DNA from: Pedobacter steynii
GTDB lineage: Bacteria > Bacteroidota > Bacteroidia > Sphingobacteriales > Sphingobacteriaceae
Direction: 5' to 3'
Length of the DNA stretch: 64,000 nucleotides
Assembly: GCF_900103665.1 (NCBI RefSeq)
Contig: NZ_FNGY01000006.1
Span: forward strand, 1-64,000
In this document: piece after piece, positions 1 to 9,471 of the stretch
How the letters are laid out: every line of letters starts with the position of its first letter
Numbering within the stretch: position 1 is the first letter of the stretch
Program-made: the position numbers and the translations under genes
Notes under the pieces: generated by a model
The model's input: only the letters and a program-made list of their open reading frames with translations
What the model was told of the DNA's origin: nothing
The model's database searches: none

Positions 1-719
1 TTAAAATCGGAAGGGATTATTTATTTGGTCTAATGCGGGAGCATGGCCTCCATATCAGAACACGAAAAAGGAAAGCGGTGACGACTAATTCAAGGCATTG
101 GATGCGGAAATATAACAACCAAATCAAGGAATTGACCATCAATCGTCCGGAACAGGTTTGGGTAAGTGATATTACCTATATTCAGCTTACAAAACAGTGG
201 GGCTATCTAAGCCTGATCACAGATGCCTATTCTAAAAAGATCATGGGATGGGCTTTTAGAACTGATTTGTCTGCTCAGGGATGTATAGACGCCCTTGAAA
301 TGGCAGTAAAAACACGCAAATACCCCAAAGATAAGCTCATACACCATTCTGACAGAGGATCACAATATTGTAGCAAAAACTATGTGGACCTGCTTACCGA
401 AAATCAGGTGGCAATAAGTATGACTGAAAATGGAGATCCTTATGAAAATGCAATAGCGGAACGCGTAAATGGAATATTAAAGGCGGAGTTTGATATGCAT
501 AGTTCAAAAGCAAACTTTAAAGAAACAACGAGAAGAATCAGGGAAAATATTCAAACTTATAACCAACTAAGACCACATGCAAGCTGTGATTATCTTACAC
601 CAGAACAGGCCCATCTTAAACAGGGAATTCTTAAGAAAAGATGGAAGCCTAAAAAGTACAAAACAAAGGAAAACCAAACTTGTATAACCCGATCAGGAAT
701 AACAAATTTGCATGTATAG
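1..719 (+). CDS. IS3-family transposase, catalytic OrfB part (5' truncated by window)
   Basis: This is the DDE integrase-core transposase of an IS3-family element. The reading frame is open from base 3, ahead of the first ATG at 33, and the upstream residues (KIGRDYLFGLMRE) are typical of the family, so the true start is outside the window. The catalytic triad is visible as D in WVSDITYI, D in HHSDRGSQY and E in NAIAERVNGILK. The C-terminal lysine-rich tail is normal. In this family the protein is usually made by a -1 frameshift from an upstream orfA, which would also be outside the window. No internal stop or frameshift is seen, so the element may be intact. Confidence 0.93.
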   Translation, partial: KIGRDYLFGLMREHGLHIRTRKRKAVTTNSRHWMRKYNNQIKELTINRPEQVWVSDITYIQLTKQWGYLSLITDAYSKKIMGWAFRTDLSAQGCIDALEMAVKTRKYPKDKLIHHSDRGSQYCSKNYVDLLTENQVAISMTENGDPYENAIAERVNGILKAEFDMHSSKANFKETTRRIRENIQTYNQLRPHASCDYLTPEQAHLKQGILKKRWKPKKYKTKENQTCITRSGITNLHV

Positions 720-769
720 TCAATTTAAAATTAATTCAATAACCTGTATAGCCATACACGGATAAGACA
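1..769 (+). mobile_element. IS3-family insertion sequence, right part
   Basis: This is the right-hand part of an IS3-family element whose left end lies outside the window. It holds most of the catalytic transposase frame and a short tail after the stop codon. The right terminus is placed near 769, where the sequence ends ...ATAAGACA; IS3 elements end in CA, but without the left end the inverted repeat cannot be confirmed. Host sequence of different texture starts after this point. The end is uncertain by a few bases. Confidence 0.75.
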
Positions 770-926
770 ACCTCGCTCTAACCAGGCTCTATACACGCTC
801 TATACTCGGTGCACGCCCGCTTGAAAGCGTGTTAAAGGCGCATAAGCAACGTGTAAAAAACAGGGCTAAAACAAGTGTTTCTGCAACGTGTTGATTCCCT
901 GATCGATTGCTGGTTTGGCAAAGGTT
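770..926. other. Intergenic region beside the IS element
   Basis: No open frame of any size is seen here. The stretch carries several short, partly self-complementary CACG/CGTG motifs (around 800-850), richer in GC than its surroundings. It may be a remnant of a locus interrupted by the IS element. I assign no function. Confidence 0.4.
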
Positions 927-1787
927 TTACGGGGCTGTAGCTATTTTAACACTACAGCTCATTTTACTTTTGAATTTGTCCTTAGCTGCTGCCGGTATTT
1001 CAAGTTTTATGGTAACGGGAAACCTTTCCATCATTTTTAAGTAGTTCCCACTCTGGTTATTGGGTGCAGTAAGCGGAAAATCATTTGCATTTTTTTGATG
1101 GCTAATCTCCGATACTGTGCCGGAAAGATTAAATTCAGGTAAATCATCTACAATAATTGTTGCGGTCTGGCCTTTAAGCAGATGTTGTACCTGATCTGAT
1201 TTAAAACGGGCAGTAATATGAAACTGATCAACCCCATTTATATCGAGATAGGCATCGTCAGTGTATTCATAGTTTCCTGCTTTCGAGGGGACGATCCGGC
1301 TGTTTAAGAGGATTTCCGTCCATTGTTTCAGAAAGTCTGCTGAGAATTTTGATGTTTTCACAGAAATAAGAACAATATGCCTGCAGGTCTTGCCATCTAT
1401 AAGATAAGTAAGGGTAGAAATGGGCGGGTTTTCCAGGCTGATCAGTTTATAGGGAAAGAGACCGGTTTTTTTTTCTTTAAGGAGTTTAAAAATGCTGCTT
1501 TTATCATTTGATAAGTCAGGGAAAATATCAATGCTGTCCAGACTCCTGGTATTTTTGGTGAGGTCATCATTGAGTATCATGACCATTTTTTGCCAGCTTT
1601 CCTTACTGTTGTGTTTAAGGTCCCACTTTTGCCGGCGACGGGAAAAATCAGTTTGGACCGATAATTTTTCGTCAGGCTTCCAGGCTTCAGCTTTAGGCCA
1701 GCGTATTTCTATATCTTCTCTGTTAGATTGAGCTTTGACCAGTCCACAGGTTAATACTAATAAACTGATTATAAAGATGTTTTTCAT
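927..1787 (-). CDS. Secreted protein with HlyD/EmrA-like C-terminal domain
   Basis: The function is unknown. The 286-residue protein starts with a clear signal peptide (MKNIFIISLLVLTCGLVKAQ). Residues about 20-170 match nothing I recognise. From about residue 175 the sequence resembles the periplasmic beta-barrel part of HlyD/EmrA membrane-fusion proteins: ARFKSDQVQHLLKGQ, then VDDLPEFNLSGTVSEI, then APNNQSGNYLKMMERFPVTI, which matches the EmrA pattern of PPxNATGNFxKVxQRxPVxI. It lacks the coiled-coil hairpin, the lipoyl halves and the inner-membrane anchor that adaptor proteins need, and no efflux pump gene is nearby. It stands alone between the IS element and the divergent carbonic anhydrase gene. 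A scaffold or binding role in the periplasm is possible. Confidence 0.7.
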   Translation of the reverse strand: MKNIFIISLLVLTCGLVKAQSNREDIEIRWPKAEAWKPDEKLSVQTDFSRRRQKWDLKHNSKESWQKMVMILNDDLTKNTRSLDSIDIFPDLSNDKSSIFKLLKEKKTGLFPYKLISLENPPISTLTYLIDGKTCRHIVLISVKTSKFSADFLKQWTEILLNSRIVPSKAGNYEYTDDAYLDINGVDQFHITARFKSDQVQHLLKGQTATIIVDDLPEFNLSGTVSEISHQKNANDFPLTAPNNQSGNYLKMMERFPVTIKLEIPAAAKDKFKSKMSCSVKIATAP

Positions 1788-2042
1788 GTTGGTAATTGCG
1801 ATTGTTAAATGATTGAAAACTTCGCTCTACAATCTACGGTGATTTCGAAATAAATGAAAATAATTCGGATTTTTTATGCCCGTGCTTTCTGTTGACGAGG
1901 TTGTATGAGTATCTATTTTTGTTTGAAAATCAGAAAGTCTTAAATGTATGTTTTGAAATTTTTTGCCCTGGATAAAAAGAGGAAATAATGAGCATTGGGA
2001 AATCGAAATAACTTATAAATTTGACTATTAATTATTTAAACT

Positions 2043-2810
2043 ATGAGAATATTCTGTTTGCTATTTCTATTCGTTGCAACGATAATGCTAAATTCCTGCA
2101 GACAACAATCCCCCGAGACAAAAACAGCATCAATCGACGACGAAAAAGATACACTGACCATTGCTGCTGAAGATGTCCTGACTTCGGATATTTTGACAAA
2201 AGAGGAACAGGCAAAACTTAAGCCGATAGATGTACTTGAACGTTTAAAAAAAGGAAATCTGGATTTTACAAAAGACAACCTGACGATCCGTAATACTACC
2301 GAACGGGTGAGGAAATCATCACTTGGGCAATACCCCAAAGCGGTAATACTTTCCTGCCTGGATTCAAGAGTGCCGGTAGAGGATATATTTCACAGTGGAA
2401 TAGGCAATCTTTTTGTGGCCAGGGTGGCAGGAAACATTGTAAATGATGATATCCTGGGTAGTCTGGAATATGCCTGTAAGGTTTCAGGTGCGAAACTGGT
2501 TCTTGTATTGGGGCATGAATACTGTGGTGCGATCAAGTCGGCCATCGATGGTGTGAAGCTTGGAAATATCACTACATTACTGGATAAAATCCGTCCTGCG
2601 GTAAGCGCGACAAAGACTTCATTCTCCGGTGCTGCGGTATCTTCGAATCCGGATTTTGTCGCAGCAGTCTGCGATGAAAACGTAAGGTTGGCAATCACCA
2701 AGCTTCGTGCTGGCAGTCCTATATTGAAGGAAATGGAAGAAAAAGGGGCAATAATGATCGTTGGTGGTGTTTATGATATGAACTCCGGGAAAGTCGAAAT
2801 ATTTAAATAG
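2043..2810 (+). CDS. Lipoprotein beta-class carbonic anhydrase
   Basis: This enzyme interconverts CO2 and bicarbonate with a zinc ion. The beta-class zinc site is complete: C105, D107 and R109 in the SCLDSRVP motif, then H158 and C161 in GHEYCGA. The N-terminus is a type II signal peptide with lipobox LNSC (Cys19), followed by an unstructured acidic linker to about residue 60, so the enzyme should sit lipid-anchored in the envelope rather than in the cytosol, where most beta enzymes act. The length of 255 residues is the normal catalytic domain plus leader. It is transcribed alone, divergent from the HlyD-tail gene. The family call is firm; the location is inferred from the lipobox. Confidence 0.93.
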   Translation: MRIFCLLFLFVATIMLNSCRQQSPETKTASIDDEKDTLTIAAEDVLTSDILTKEEQAKLKPIDVLERLKKGNLDFTKDNLTIRNTTERVRKSSLGQYPKAVILSCLDSRVPVEDIFHSGIGNLFVARVAGNIVNDDILGSLEYACKVSGAKLVLVLGHEYCGAIKSAIDGVKLGNITTLLDKIRPAVSATKTSFSGAAVSSNPDFVAAVCDENVRLAITKLRAGSPILKEMEEKGAIMIVGGVYDMNSGKVEIFK

Positions 2811-2880
2811 GAATATCCATAGGATGTTTCTCCCCATCCTTGTTATGTGTTAAACGATGACCTCTGGTTAATTTTATCTT

Positions 2881-4068
2881 ATGGAATATATTACCCTTAC
2901 GAAACTTCAGGCGCGGAAGATCATTCTTAATGCTGTCGGACTTGCCCATAAAGCGCAGTTCGGAACAGGAATCGAAGCTGTTTACCGGGTGATCGACCAT
3001 CTGGGGTTCGTCCAGCTGGATACGAATTATGTGGTGGAACGTGCCCATCACCATGTGATGGCAGCACGCATACCGGATTACCAAACAGAATGGCTGGCCA
3101 ACCTTTGCGAAGACGGCCGCGTTTATGAGTACTTTACTTCGGATGCAGGTTATCTTCCCATGAACGACTTCCGTTTTTCGCTATCGGTAAAAAGGGCTTT
3201 TGAAACACAGAGCAAGCCGCTCAGCAAACCGGAAGTTAATTTAATGAAAGAGATTCTGGACCGGGTGGAAAGGGAAGGAGCACTAATGGTTGGCGATTTT
3301 GAGAACGACCGTGTGGAAGCAAGCTCTGGATGGTGGGATTGGCGGCCTGCAAAAGTCGCGCTGGAAAGGCTTTACCTTAATGGAGATTTGATGATCAGCC
3401 GCACTAAAGCCTTCCATAAAGTTTACGACCTGCCGCTCAATTTGGTGCCCCAGGAAACAGACTTAACGACGCCTGAACCTGAAGAATATGCCCGTTTTAT
3501 CATCCGCAGTACTTTAGCTGCTCTGGGTATTGCCTCTGTTAAGGAAATGGCCTGGCGTTCCCGTCGGGTGAAAGGCAACCTGGTTAAACAGGAGCTGGAA
3601 AAAATGGCTCAGGCTGCTGAGGTAAAAGTAGTCACTGTTGAGGGCCTGAAAGGTCCGCTCTATATGCTCCCCAATCAGGAAATTAACATCGAACTGTCTG
3701 ATGATGTTTTTATCCTTTCCCCCTTTGATATCCTTAACGTCTTCCGCCACCGGTTAAAAGACTTTTTTAATTTTGATTACCAGATCGAGTGCTTCGTGCC
3801 CGAGCCCAAACGCCAGTATGGTTATTTTTCGCTACCAGTACTTGCAGGAGACCGTTTTATTGCCAGGATGGATGCCAAAGCAGATCGCAAGCAAAAGGTA
3901 TTGATCGTCCATAACATCCATTTTGAACCTGTTGATCTGGAGCAAATCACTATTGAAAAGTTCATCCTGACCTTAAAAGCATTCGTCCTTTTCAATCAAT
4001 GCCAGGACATTGTTTTCAAGCGGTCTAACAATGAAATTTACCTGGAAGCAATCAGAAAAAGTTTTTAA
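2881..4068 (+). CDS. YcaQ/AlkZ-family winged-helix DNA glycosylase (HTH_42)
   Basis: Members of this family remove alkylated bases and unhook interstrand DNA crosslinks. The 395-residue protein has the expected length and the N-terminal catalytic region: the Q-x-D motif is Q45-L46-D47, followed by the conserved VVERAHHHVM segment. This is the QxD form seen in the E. coli YcaQ subgroup rather than the QxQ form of AlkZ. Further family signatures include the tryptophan-rich WWDWRPAK segment near residue 158 and ILSPFDILNVFRHR near 280. The gene follows the carbonic anhydrase by 70 bp in the same direction, which may be chance. The repair role is established for homologues and inferred here. Confidence 0.88.
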   Translation: MEYITLTKLQARKIILNAVGLAHKAQFGTGIEAVYRVIDHLGFVQLDTNYVVERAHHHVMAARIPDYQTEWLANLCEDGRVYEYFTSDAGYLPMNDFRFSLSVKRAFETQSKPLSKPEVNLMKEILDRVEREGALMVGDFENDRVEASSGWWDWRPAKVALERLYLNGDLMISRTKAFHKVYDLPLNLVPQETDLTTPEPEEYARFIIRSTLAALGIASVKEMAWRSRRVKGNLVKQELEKMAQAAEVKVVTVEGLKGPLYMLPNQEINIELSDDVFILSPFDILNVFRHRLKDFFNFDYQIECFVPEPKRQYGYFSLPVLAGDRFIARMDAKADRKQKVLIVHNIHFEPVDLEQITIEKFILTLKAFVLFNQCQDIVFKRSNNEIYLEAIRKSF

Positions 4069-4182
4069 CTTTTCAAAGTGGCTGGAGATGAAATTTCTGT
4101 ATGTAAAATATTTGTTATACTAGTTCTAATTTGATACGTTTACAATAACAAAAAGGGGATCAGGCAATTTTTTACATACCGA

Positions 4183-4728
4183 ATGGACATCAATACGCTA
4201 CAGAGAAGGATCGCCTTAATGAGAGATGAGGTTGCTTATAAGGAGCTATTCCTCCATTTCTATCCAAGTCTTCTGCGCTTTAGCCTGACCTATGTAAAAC
4301 AACGTGAAATAGCGGAAGAAATCATATCAGATGTGCTGCTGAAGGTTTGGACAATGGATACTCTTCTTGAAATTTCAAACCTTAAAGTGTATTTATATTC
4401 CTCCGTAAGGAACAGTTCGATTAATTTTCTTGTGAAAAACAGAAAATATACCATATGGGATATTGATCAGGTTGCACCATCAGATATGGTAGAGCTTTCT
4501 ACGCCGATTGATCTGATGCTGGATGCTGAACTCAAAGAGAAAATAGCAAAATCTGTTAAGGCCTTACCTCCAAAATGCCGCATGGCTTTTATGCTAAACA
4601 GACAAGATGGACTTTCCTACAAAGAAGTCGCCGAAATCATGGACATTTCCGTAAATACAGTTGATCGTCATCTACAGATCGCCCTGCAAAAAATTGGTAT
4701 GACACTGAGATCATACCTTTATCAATAA
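4183..4728 (+). CDS. ECF RNA polymerase sigma factor, FecI-like (uptake locus 1)
   Basis: This 181-residue protein is an extracytoplasmic-function sigma-70 factor of the type that pairs with FecR in Bacteroidota uptake loci. Region 2 lies at about residues 20-85 (FLHFYPSLLRFSLTYVK... EEIISDVLLKVW) and region 4 at about 125-175, with the helix-turn-helix YKEVAEIMDISVNTVDRHL. It precedes a FecR gene by 68 bp and the susCD genes follow. By analogy it is held inactive by FecR and, once freed, transcribes the downstream susC operon. Its promoter targets cannot be read from one locus. Confidence 0.94.
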   Translation: MDINTLQRRIALMRDEVAYKELFLHFYPSLLRFSLTYVKQREIAEEIISDVLLKVWTMDTLLEISNLKVYLYSSVRNSSINFLVKNRKYTIWDIDQVAPSDMVELSTPIDLMLDAELKEKIAKSVKALPPKCRMAFMLNRQDGLSYKEVAEIMDISVNTVDRHLQIALQKIGMTLRSYLYQ

Positions 4729-4796
4729 AAAAATAAATTCCTATTGGGGACTTTCCCTCTTTTTATTGTCTTAGCAAATAACAACCTAATATTTTA

Positions 4797-5873
4797 ATGG
4801 AGGACGAACGCTTTTATTGGCTCATCAACAGGACTAATGCTGGTGACATTAAGGATCATGAATTTAATGAACTGCTCAGTTTGATTGCGGAAAAGCCAGA
4901 ATTACGTTCCGTTTATGAGGTGCTTACAGCGAAGCCGGAAACCGGAGGTGCTACAGAATATGTGGAAGCAATGAAAGCTTATACGGTACATTATGCCAAA
5001 ATGCAGCTATCGGGCCATTTGGAGCATAACCACTCAGATCAATCTATGGAGGGAATCAGGGACTCAAAAGGGAAGGGCATATTCAAAATGTGGATTTTGA
5101 AAACTATAGCGGCATCACTTCTGCTCGGTGTTTTTGTTTTCTTCTTTGTTTCAAAGCAAAGCGAAAATGCGCAGCTCGTTTTTATTTCAAAAAAGGGAAC
5201 TAAGAATAAAATGATATTGCCCGATGGAACAAAAGTATGGCTTAATGCAGATAGTAAGCTGACGCTCGCAAAACAGTTTACTGGCCCTACAAGAGAAGTC
5301 AGGCTAAGTGGAGAAGCTTATTTCGAGGTGGCTCATGATAAAAGTCATCCCTTTGTTATTTCAGCAAATGCCATAAAAGTGAAGGTTTTAGGAACGGTTT
5401 TTAATTTAAAAGCCTACCCGGATGATGAAGACACTGAAACAACCTTAATTCAGGGGCAGGTCGAAGTGAGCATCGATGGCCAGTCCTCGAGCCGGATCAG
5501 TCTGAAACCGGGCGAAAAATTAAAGGTACATAATGAAAAAAATACCTCGGCCAACGCCACAAAAAAGAGGGTAAAGCCAACCATATTGCTGACGAAAACA
5601 AGCGTAGCGATCAAGGATAATCAGGCCAGCGAAAGTTTGTGGACGGAAGATAAACTGGTTTTTGATGGCGAACCCTTTGAAAACGTAGCTGCTAAATTAG
5701 GGAGGTGGTATAATAAAAATATCATCATAGAAGATGAAGACCTGAAACAAGCCAGCTTCACGGCAACCTTCGAGGAAAAAACCTTAAAAGAAGTGCTCGC
5801 TGCACTCCAATATACCACCCGGTTCAGATACAGGATCGAGGAAAACGTAGTCTACATACAACGGGATAAATAA
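4797..5873 (+). CDS. FecR-family anti-sigma factor (uptake locus 1)
   Basis: This is the membrane anti-sigma partner of the preceding sigma factor. Residues 1-95 form the cytoplasmic part, 98-119 (WILKTIAASLLLGVFVFFFV) one membrane helix, about 130-235 the periplasmic FecR domain (LPDGTKVWLNADSKL, then GEAYFEVAHDKSHPF) and about 280-355 the C-terminal DUF4974 domain, which should contact the STN domain of SusC. The length of 358 residues is normal. It sits between sigma and susC in one direction, as in other loci of this kind. Confidence 0.94.
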   Translation: MEDERFYWLINRTNAGDIKDHEFNELLSLIAEKPELRSVYEVLTAKPETGGATEYVEAMKAYTVHYAKMQLSGHLEHNHSDQSMEGIRDSKGKGIFKMWILKTIAASLLLGVFVFFFVSKQSENAQLVFISKKGTKNKMILPDGTKVWLNADSKLTLAKQFTGPTREVRLSGEAYFEVAHDKSHPFVISANAIKVKVLGTVFNLKAYPDDEDTETTLIQGQVEVSIDGQSSSRISLKPGEKLKVHNEKNTSANATKKRVKPTILLTKTSVAIKDNQASESLWTEDKLVFDGEPFENVAAKLGRWYNKNIIIEDEDLKQASFTATFEEKTLKEVLAALQYTTRFRYRIEENVVYIQRDK

Positions 5874-5944
5874 ACGAGAATTAAACAACCGACCAAATAT
5901 AAAACTAAACCAATGAATATGAAAAGAACCTAAACTACGACCAA

Positions 5945-5980
5945 ACAAAAAAGGAGAATGCTGAAACATTCCCCTTTACA
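5945..5980 (+). terminator. Hairpin between fecR and susC of locus 1
   Basis: An 11-bp stem with one mismatch (AAAGGAGAATG, loop CTGAAA, CATTCCCCTTT) lies 75-110 bp after fecR and about 80 bp before susC. It probably ends or attenuates the sigma-fecR transcript and lets susC be driven from its own sigma-dependent promoter. A similar hairpin sits at the same place in locus 3. Confidence 0.55.
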
Positions 5981-6058
5981 TTTTAATGTGAATTGTCAAA
6001 TGACCTCCGTCTGAACACGTAAACGGTCATTTTATTAACAAAACCTAGAACCAAATAT

Positions 6059-9000
6059 ATGAAAAAAATTGGACCACAGGCCGTATCCTTACGGTTGGAC
6101 CGTTCTATGCTCAAGCTTTTATTTATGATAAAAATTGTCATGCTTTTTATTCTACTGGGAACCCTTCAAACTTTTGCCGTTAAGAGTTCTGCTCAGGAAA
6201 AGGTTTCGATTTCTATGAAGAAAGCAACTTTGAAGCAAATCTGTAAATCAATAGAAAGTCAAACCACGATTCATTTTGTTTATAATGATGAAATCCTGAA
6301 AAAAGTCAGGTTAACAGATATTAATTTTTACAACAGTGCCTGGACTGATGTACTGAAGGAAGTACTCGAAAGCACTGGAATCTCCTTTCGTCTCCTTGAC
6401 GAAAATTTAGCCGTACTTACCTTGATCAATGACAACGTAATCGTGGTCAAAGGTAAGGTGACAGATGCTAAGGGGCAGGTCGTACCTGGGGTAAACGTCG
6501 TGGAAAAAGGGACCAGAAATGGTACGGTAACCAACGAAAAGGGTGAATTTAACCTCAGCGTTAAAGACCTGTCAGCGGTATTGACTTTTAATTTCATAGG
6601 TTTTGAAAGCAAGGAGGTAACTGCAAGTGATGGTTTTATGACTGTTGTGCTGCAGGAACAAGATAAGAGTCTGGAAGAGGTGGTTGTAGTTGGCTATGGC
6701 ACACAAAAGAAAGTAAATCTTTCAGGTTCTGTCGCAAGCGTTTCAGGAAAAACGATGGCAGAGCGCCCGGCTCCCAATGTCCAGAACTTATTACAGGGCC
6801 GGATCGCTGGATTAGACGTGGTACAATCTACCGGAGAACCAGGCAGAGACAACGGATCTTTAAGAATACGGGGATTTGGCTCAAGTGGCGCGTCCCCCAA
6901 TCCATTGATCTTAGTTGACGGGGTAGTCGGATCCATTTCCAATCTTTCCCCTCAGGATATCGAAAGTGTAACCGTACTTAAAGATGCGGCTTCTGCCTCT
7001 ATATATGGGTCAAGAGCAGCGAATGGCGTAATTTTAGTGACCACAAAGAAAGGTAAAGCCGGTACGAATGATATCGAATATACGGGCAACTGGGGAACCA
7101 GTGAGGCGACTAAGTTTCCTGAATTAATTACCAATTCGGTTACTTATATGGAAATGTACAACCAGGCCAAAGCAAGAAGCGGACAAGCGGCTCAATACAC
7201 CCAAGCTCAGATCGACGCTTACAAAGCCAATCCAAATAGTGCGCAATATCCAAATTTTAACTGGCTGGATTATGTTTTGGGAAAAGGACCGATACAAAAC
7301 CATAACCTGAGCTTTTTAGGTGGTACTGATAAGAACAACTATAACATTTCATTCAATTATCTTGATCAGAATAGCATCACCAAGGGATATCTTTATAAAC
7401 GGTATAATGGGCTTGTTGATTTTTCTACCCAGGCCTACAAGCGGGTAAAAGTAGGGACCAATGCTAATTTTTCCTATCAGGATTTTAAAGCACCATGGTT
7501 AACCAATGACGACTTATTGCTGCTGGCTTATGCGTCGGCGCCAACTTTTCAACCCTTTTTGCCAGATGGTAGCGGAAGGGTGGTCAGCAGAGATTATGTT
7601 TCGAGCGGAGGAACGAACAGAACGGTAGAAGAAGTTTACAACACTGGTGCCCAGTTCACAAAAAACTATAATATCAACGCACAGGCTTTTGTGGATGTTG
7701 ACCTCGCGACGGGCCTGAAATGGTATTCAAAAGCAGCCGTTACCTTTTTTAATCAGGATTACAGGCAACGTCAATATGCAAGCCCTTCATTTGCTTACCA
7801 ACCCAACTCAACCGGAGAATATCAACAGGTAAGTAATGGTAACCCTTCTTTTTTCGGGCTCAGACAAACGTCGGCCAGAAATATCACTAAGATATTTTAT
7901 AGCACCCTTAACTATACCAAAACAATTGCCGATCACCACAACATCAGTGCTTTGGCCGGATACGAGCAGCAAGACAACAGAAGTACAAGCATAGGCGGTA
8001 ACCGATATGATTTTCCAAATAATACCATTATGGAATTAGATGGAAGCTCGCCTAAAGACCAATCGTTAAGCGGGAGTTCTTTTGAATGGGCCCTGCAATC
8101 ACTGTTTGGCAGAGTAACCTATAATTACAAAGACAAATACATTTTGGAAGGCAATATCCGTTACGATGGTACATCAAGGGTGGATCCAAAATATAGATGG
8201 GGAACATTTGGCGGAGGGTCGGCAGCATGGAAACTCTCTGAAGAAAGTTTTATAAAAAATAAGGTTTCCTGGCTTGACAATTTAAAATTAAGGGCATCTT
8301 ATGGTGTGCTTGGCAATCAGGAGATACAGACTGGCGGTAATCCTAATTATTATCCATATCAGGATATCCTTTCGAACACGACTTATCCATTTTCTGGTTT
8401 AAGTTCTGGTGTTTTGCTATCCAGGCTAACACAAAAAGATTTAAAATGGGAAAAAACAGCCATTACTGATTTTGGTCTGGATGTCGATTTGTTTAAAGGA
8501 AAGTTTGGTGCAACTGTCGACTGGTACTATAAAAACACAACGGATATATTGGCGGCACGTGCCGATCAACCTGCTAGTGTAGGCTTAACTGCCCCTATTG
8601 TGAACGCGGGGGCGATGGTCAATAAAGGAATAGAAATAGAGTTGAGGCACCAAAACCAAATTGGGGAATTTACCTATGGGGCCAATTTTATATTCAACAG
8701 GTACAGAAACAAAGTAACCAAAGTTTTGGCCGAGAGTATTGGAACGATTGAAGTTGGCCAGCCTTACAATAACTTTTTTTTATATGACTGGATCGGGGTT
8801 TTTCAGAGCCAGCAGGAAATAGACAACTCGCCAAAACAACCCAATTCCGGCACACTAAAACCTGGAGATCTAAAAATCAGGGATGTAAGCGGAAATGGTA
8901 CCGTAGGTCCGGAAGACAGGATTCGCATCAGCAGTTTCCCAAATTACACTTACTCTTTCAGTGTGAATGCAGGTTGGAAAGGGTTTAACCTGAGTGCATT

Positions 9001-9415
9001 TTTTCAAGGTGTAGAAGGCCAAAAGGTACAGGTAAGCCAATGGGGCTATGAACCATTTATGCAAGGGTCTGCTCCACCAACAAAATTTTTAAATGCATGG
9101 TCGCCAACCAATCCGAGTAATACGGTTCCGGCTGTTTACCTGACCGGTTATTCAGGTGTGTCTGGGTATAACTCAACCTATTTTCTACAGGATGCTTCCT
9201 ATCTGAGGTTAAAGAACCTGTACCTTTCTTACACACTTCCCGAACTGATCACTAAAAAAGTTGCAGCAAAGAGCATCACCGTATATGTATCGGGCGACAA
9301 TTTGATCACATGGACGAAGTATGAAGGTAATGATCCTGAAAGAGCGGGGTCCGGCAGATTTGCCCAGTTTCCCCAGCTCAGGATATACACCGCAGGTTTA
9401 AAAATTAAATATTAA
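6059..9415 (+). CDS. SusC/RagA TonB-linked outer-membrane protein with STN domain (locus 1)
   Basis: This 1118-residue protein forms the outer-membrane barrel that imports oligosaccharides, powered by TonB. The order is: long signal peptide ending near AVKSSAQ (about residue 45), STN signalling domain at about 50-115 (MKKATLKQICKSIESQTTIHF), carboxypeptidase-D-like fold at about 130-215, then the plug with the SusC signature EEVVVVGYGTQKK and the ILVDGVVGSI segment, and a large beta-barrel ending in the aromatic-rich LRIYTAGLKIKY. The STN domain indicates that the receptor talks to the FecR upstream. SusD follows after 56 bp (from its ATG). Confidence 0.96.
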   Translation: MKKIGPQAVSLRLDRSMLKLLFMIKIVMLFILLGTLQTFAVKSSAQEKVSISMKKATLKQICKSIESQTTIHFVYNDEILKKVRLTDINFYNSAWTDVLKEVLESTGISFRLLDENLAVLTLINDNVIVVKGKVTDAKGQVVPGVNVVEKGTRNGTVTNEKGEFNLSVKDLSAVLTFNFIGFESKEVTASDGFMTVVLQEQDKSLEEVVVVGYGTQKKVNLSGSVASVSGKTMAERPAPNVQNLLQGRIAGLDVVQSTGEPGRDNGSLRIRGFGSSGASPNPLILVDGVVGSISNLSPQDIESVTVLKDAASASIYGSRAANGVILVTTKKGKAGTNDIEYTGNWGTSEATKFPELITNSVTYMEMYNQAKARSGQAAQYTQAQIDAYKANPNSAQYPNFNWLDYVLGKGPIQNHNLSFLGGTDKNNYNISFNYLDQNSITKGYLYKRYNGLVDFSTQAYKRVKVGTNANFSYQDFKAPWLTNDDLLLLAYASAPTFQPFLPDGSGRVVSRDYVSSGGTNRTVEEVYNTGAQFTKNYNINAQAFVDVDLATGLKWYSKAAVTFFNQDYRQRQYASPSFAYQPNSTGEYQQVSNGNPSFFGLRQTSARNITKIFYSTLNYTKTIADHHNISALAGYEQQDNRSTSIGGNRYDFPNNTIMELDGSSPKDQSLSGSSFEWALQSLFGRVTYNYKDKYILEGNIRYDGTSRVDPKYRWGTFGGGSAAWKLSEESFIKNKVSWLDNLKLRASYGVLGNQEIQTGGNPNYYPYQDILSNTTYPFSGLSSGVLLSRLTQKDLKWEKTAITDFGLDVDLFKGKFGATVDWYYKNTTDILAARADQPASVGLTAPIVNAGAMVNKGIEIELRHQNQIGEFTYGANFIFNRYRNKVTKVLAESIGTIEVGQPYNNFFLYDWIGVFQSQQEIDNSPKQPNSGTLKPGDLKIRDVSGNGTVGPEDRIRISSFPNYTYSFSVNAGWKGFNLSAFFQGVEGQKVQVSQWGYEPFMQGSAPPTKFLNAWSPTNPSNTVPAVYLTGYSGVSGYNSTYFLQDASYLRLKNLYLSYTLPELITKKVAAKSITVYVSGDNLITWTKYEGNDPERAGSGRFAQFPQLRIYTAGLKIKY

Positions 9416-9471
9416 CCTGGGCAATAGAGATAATGATCACATATATGGTATTCAATAAAAAAAATCATAAA

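Noticed and set aside
780..870. Possible tRNA-like or structured RNA next to the IS element
   Set aside because: Short CACG/CGTG complementarities exist, but no cloverleaf, anticodon loop or T-loop can be formed.
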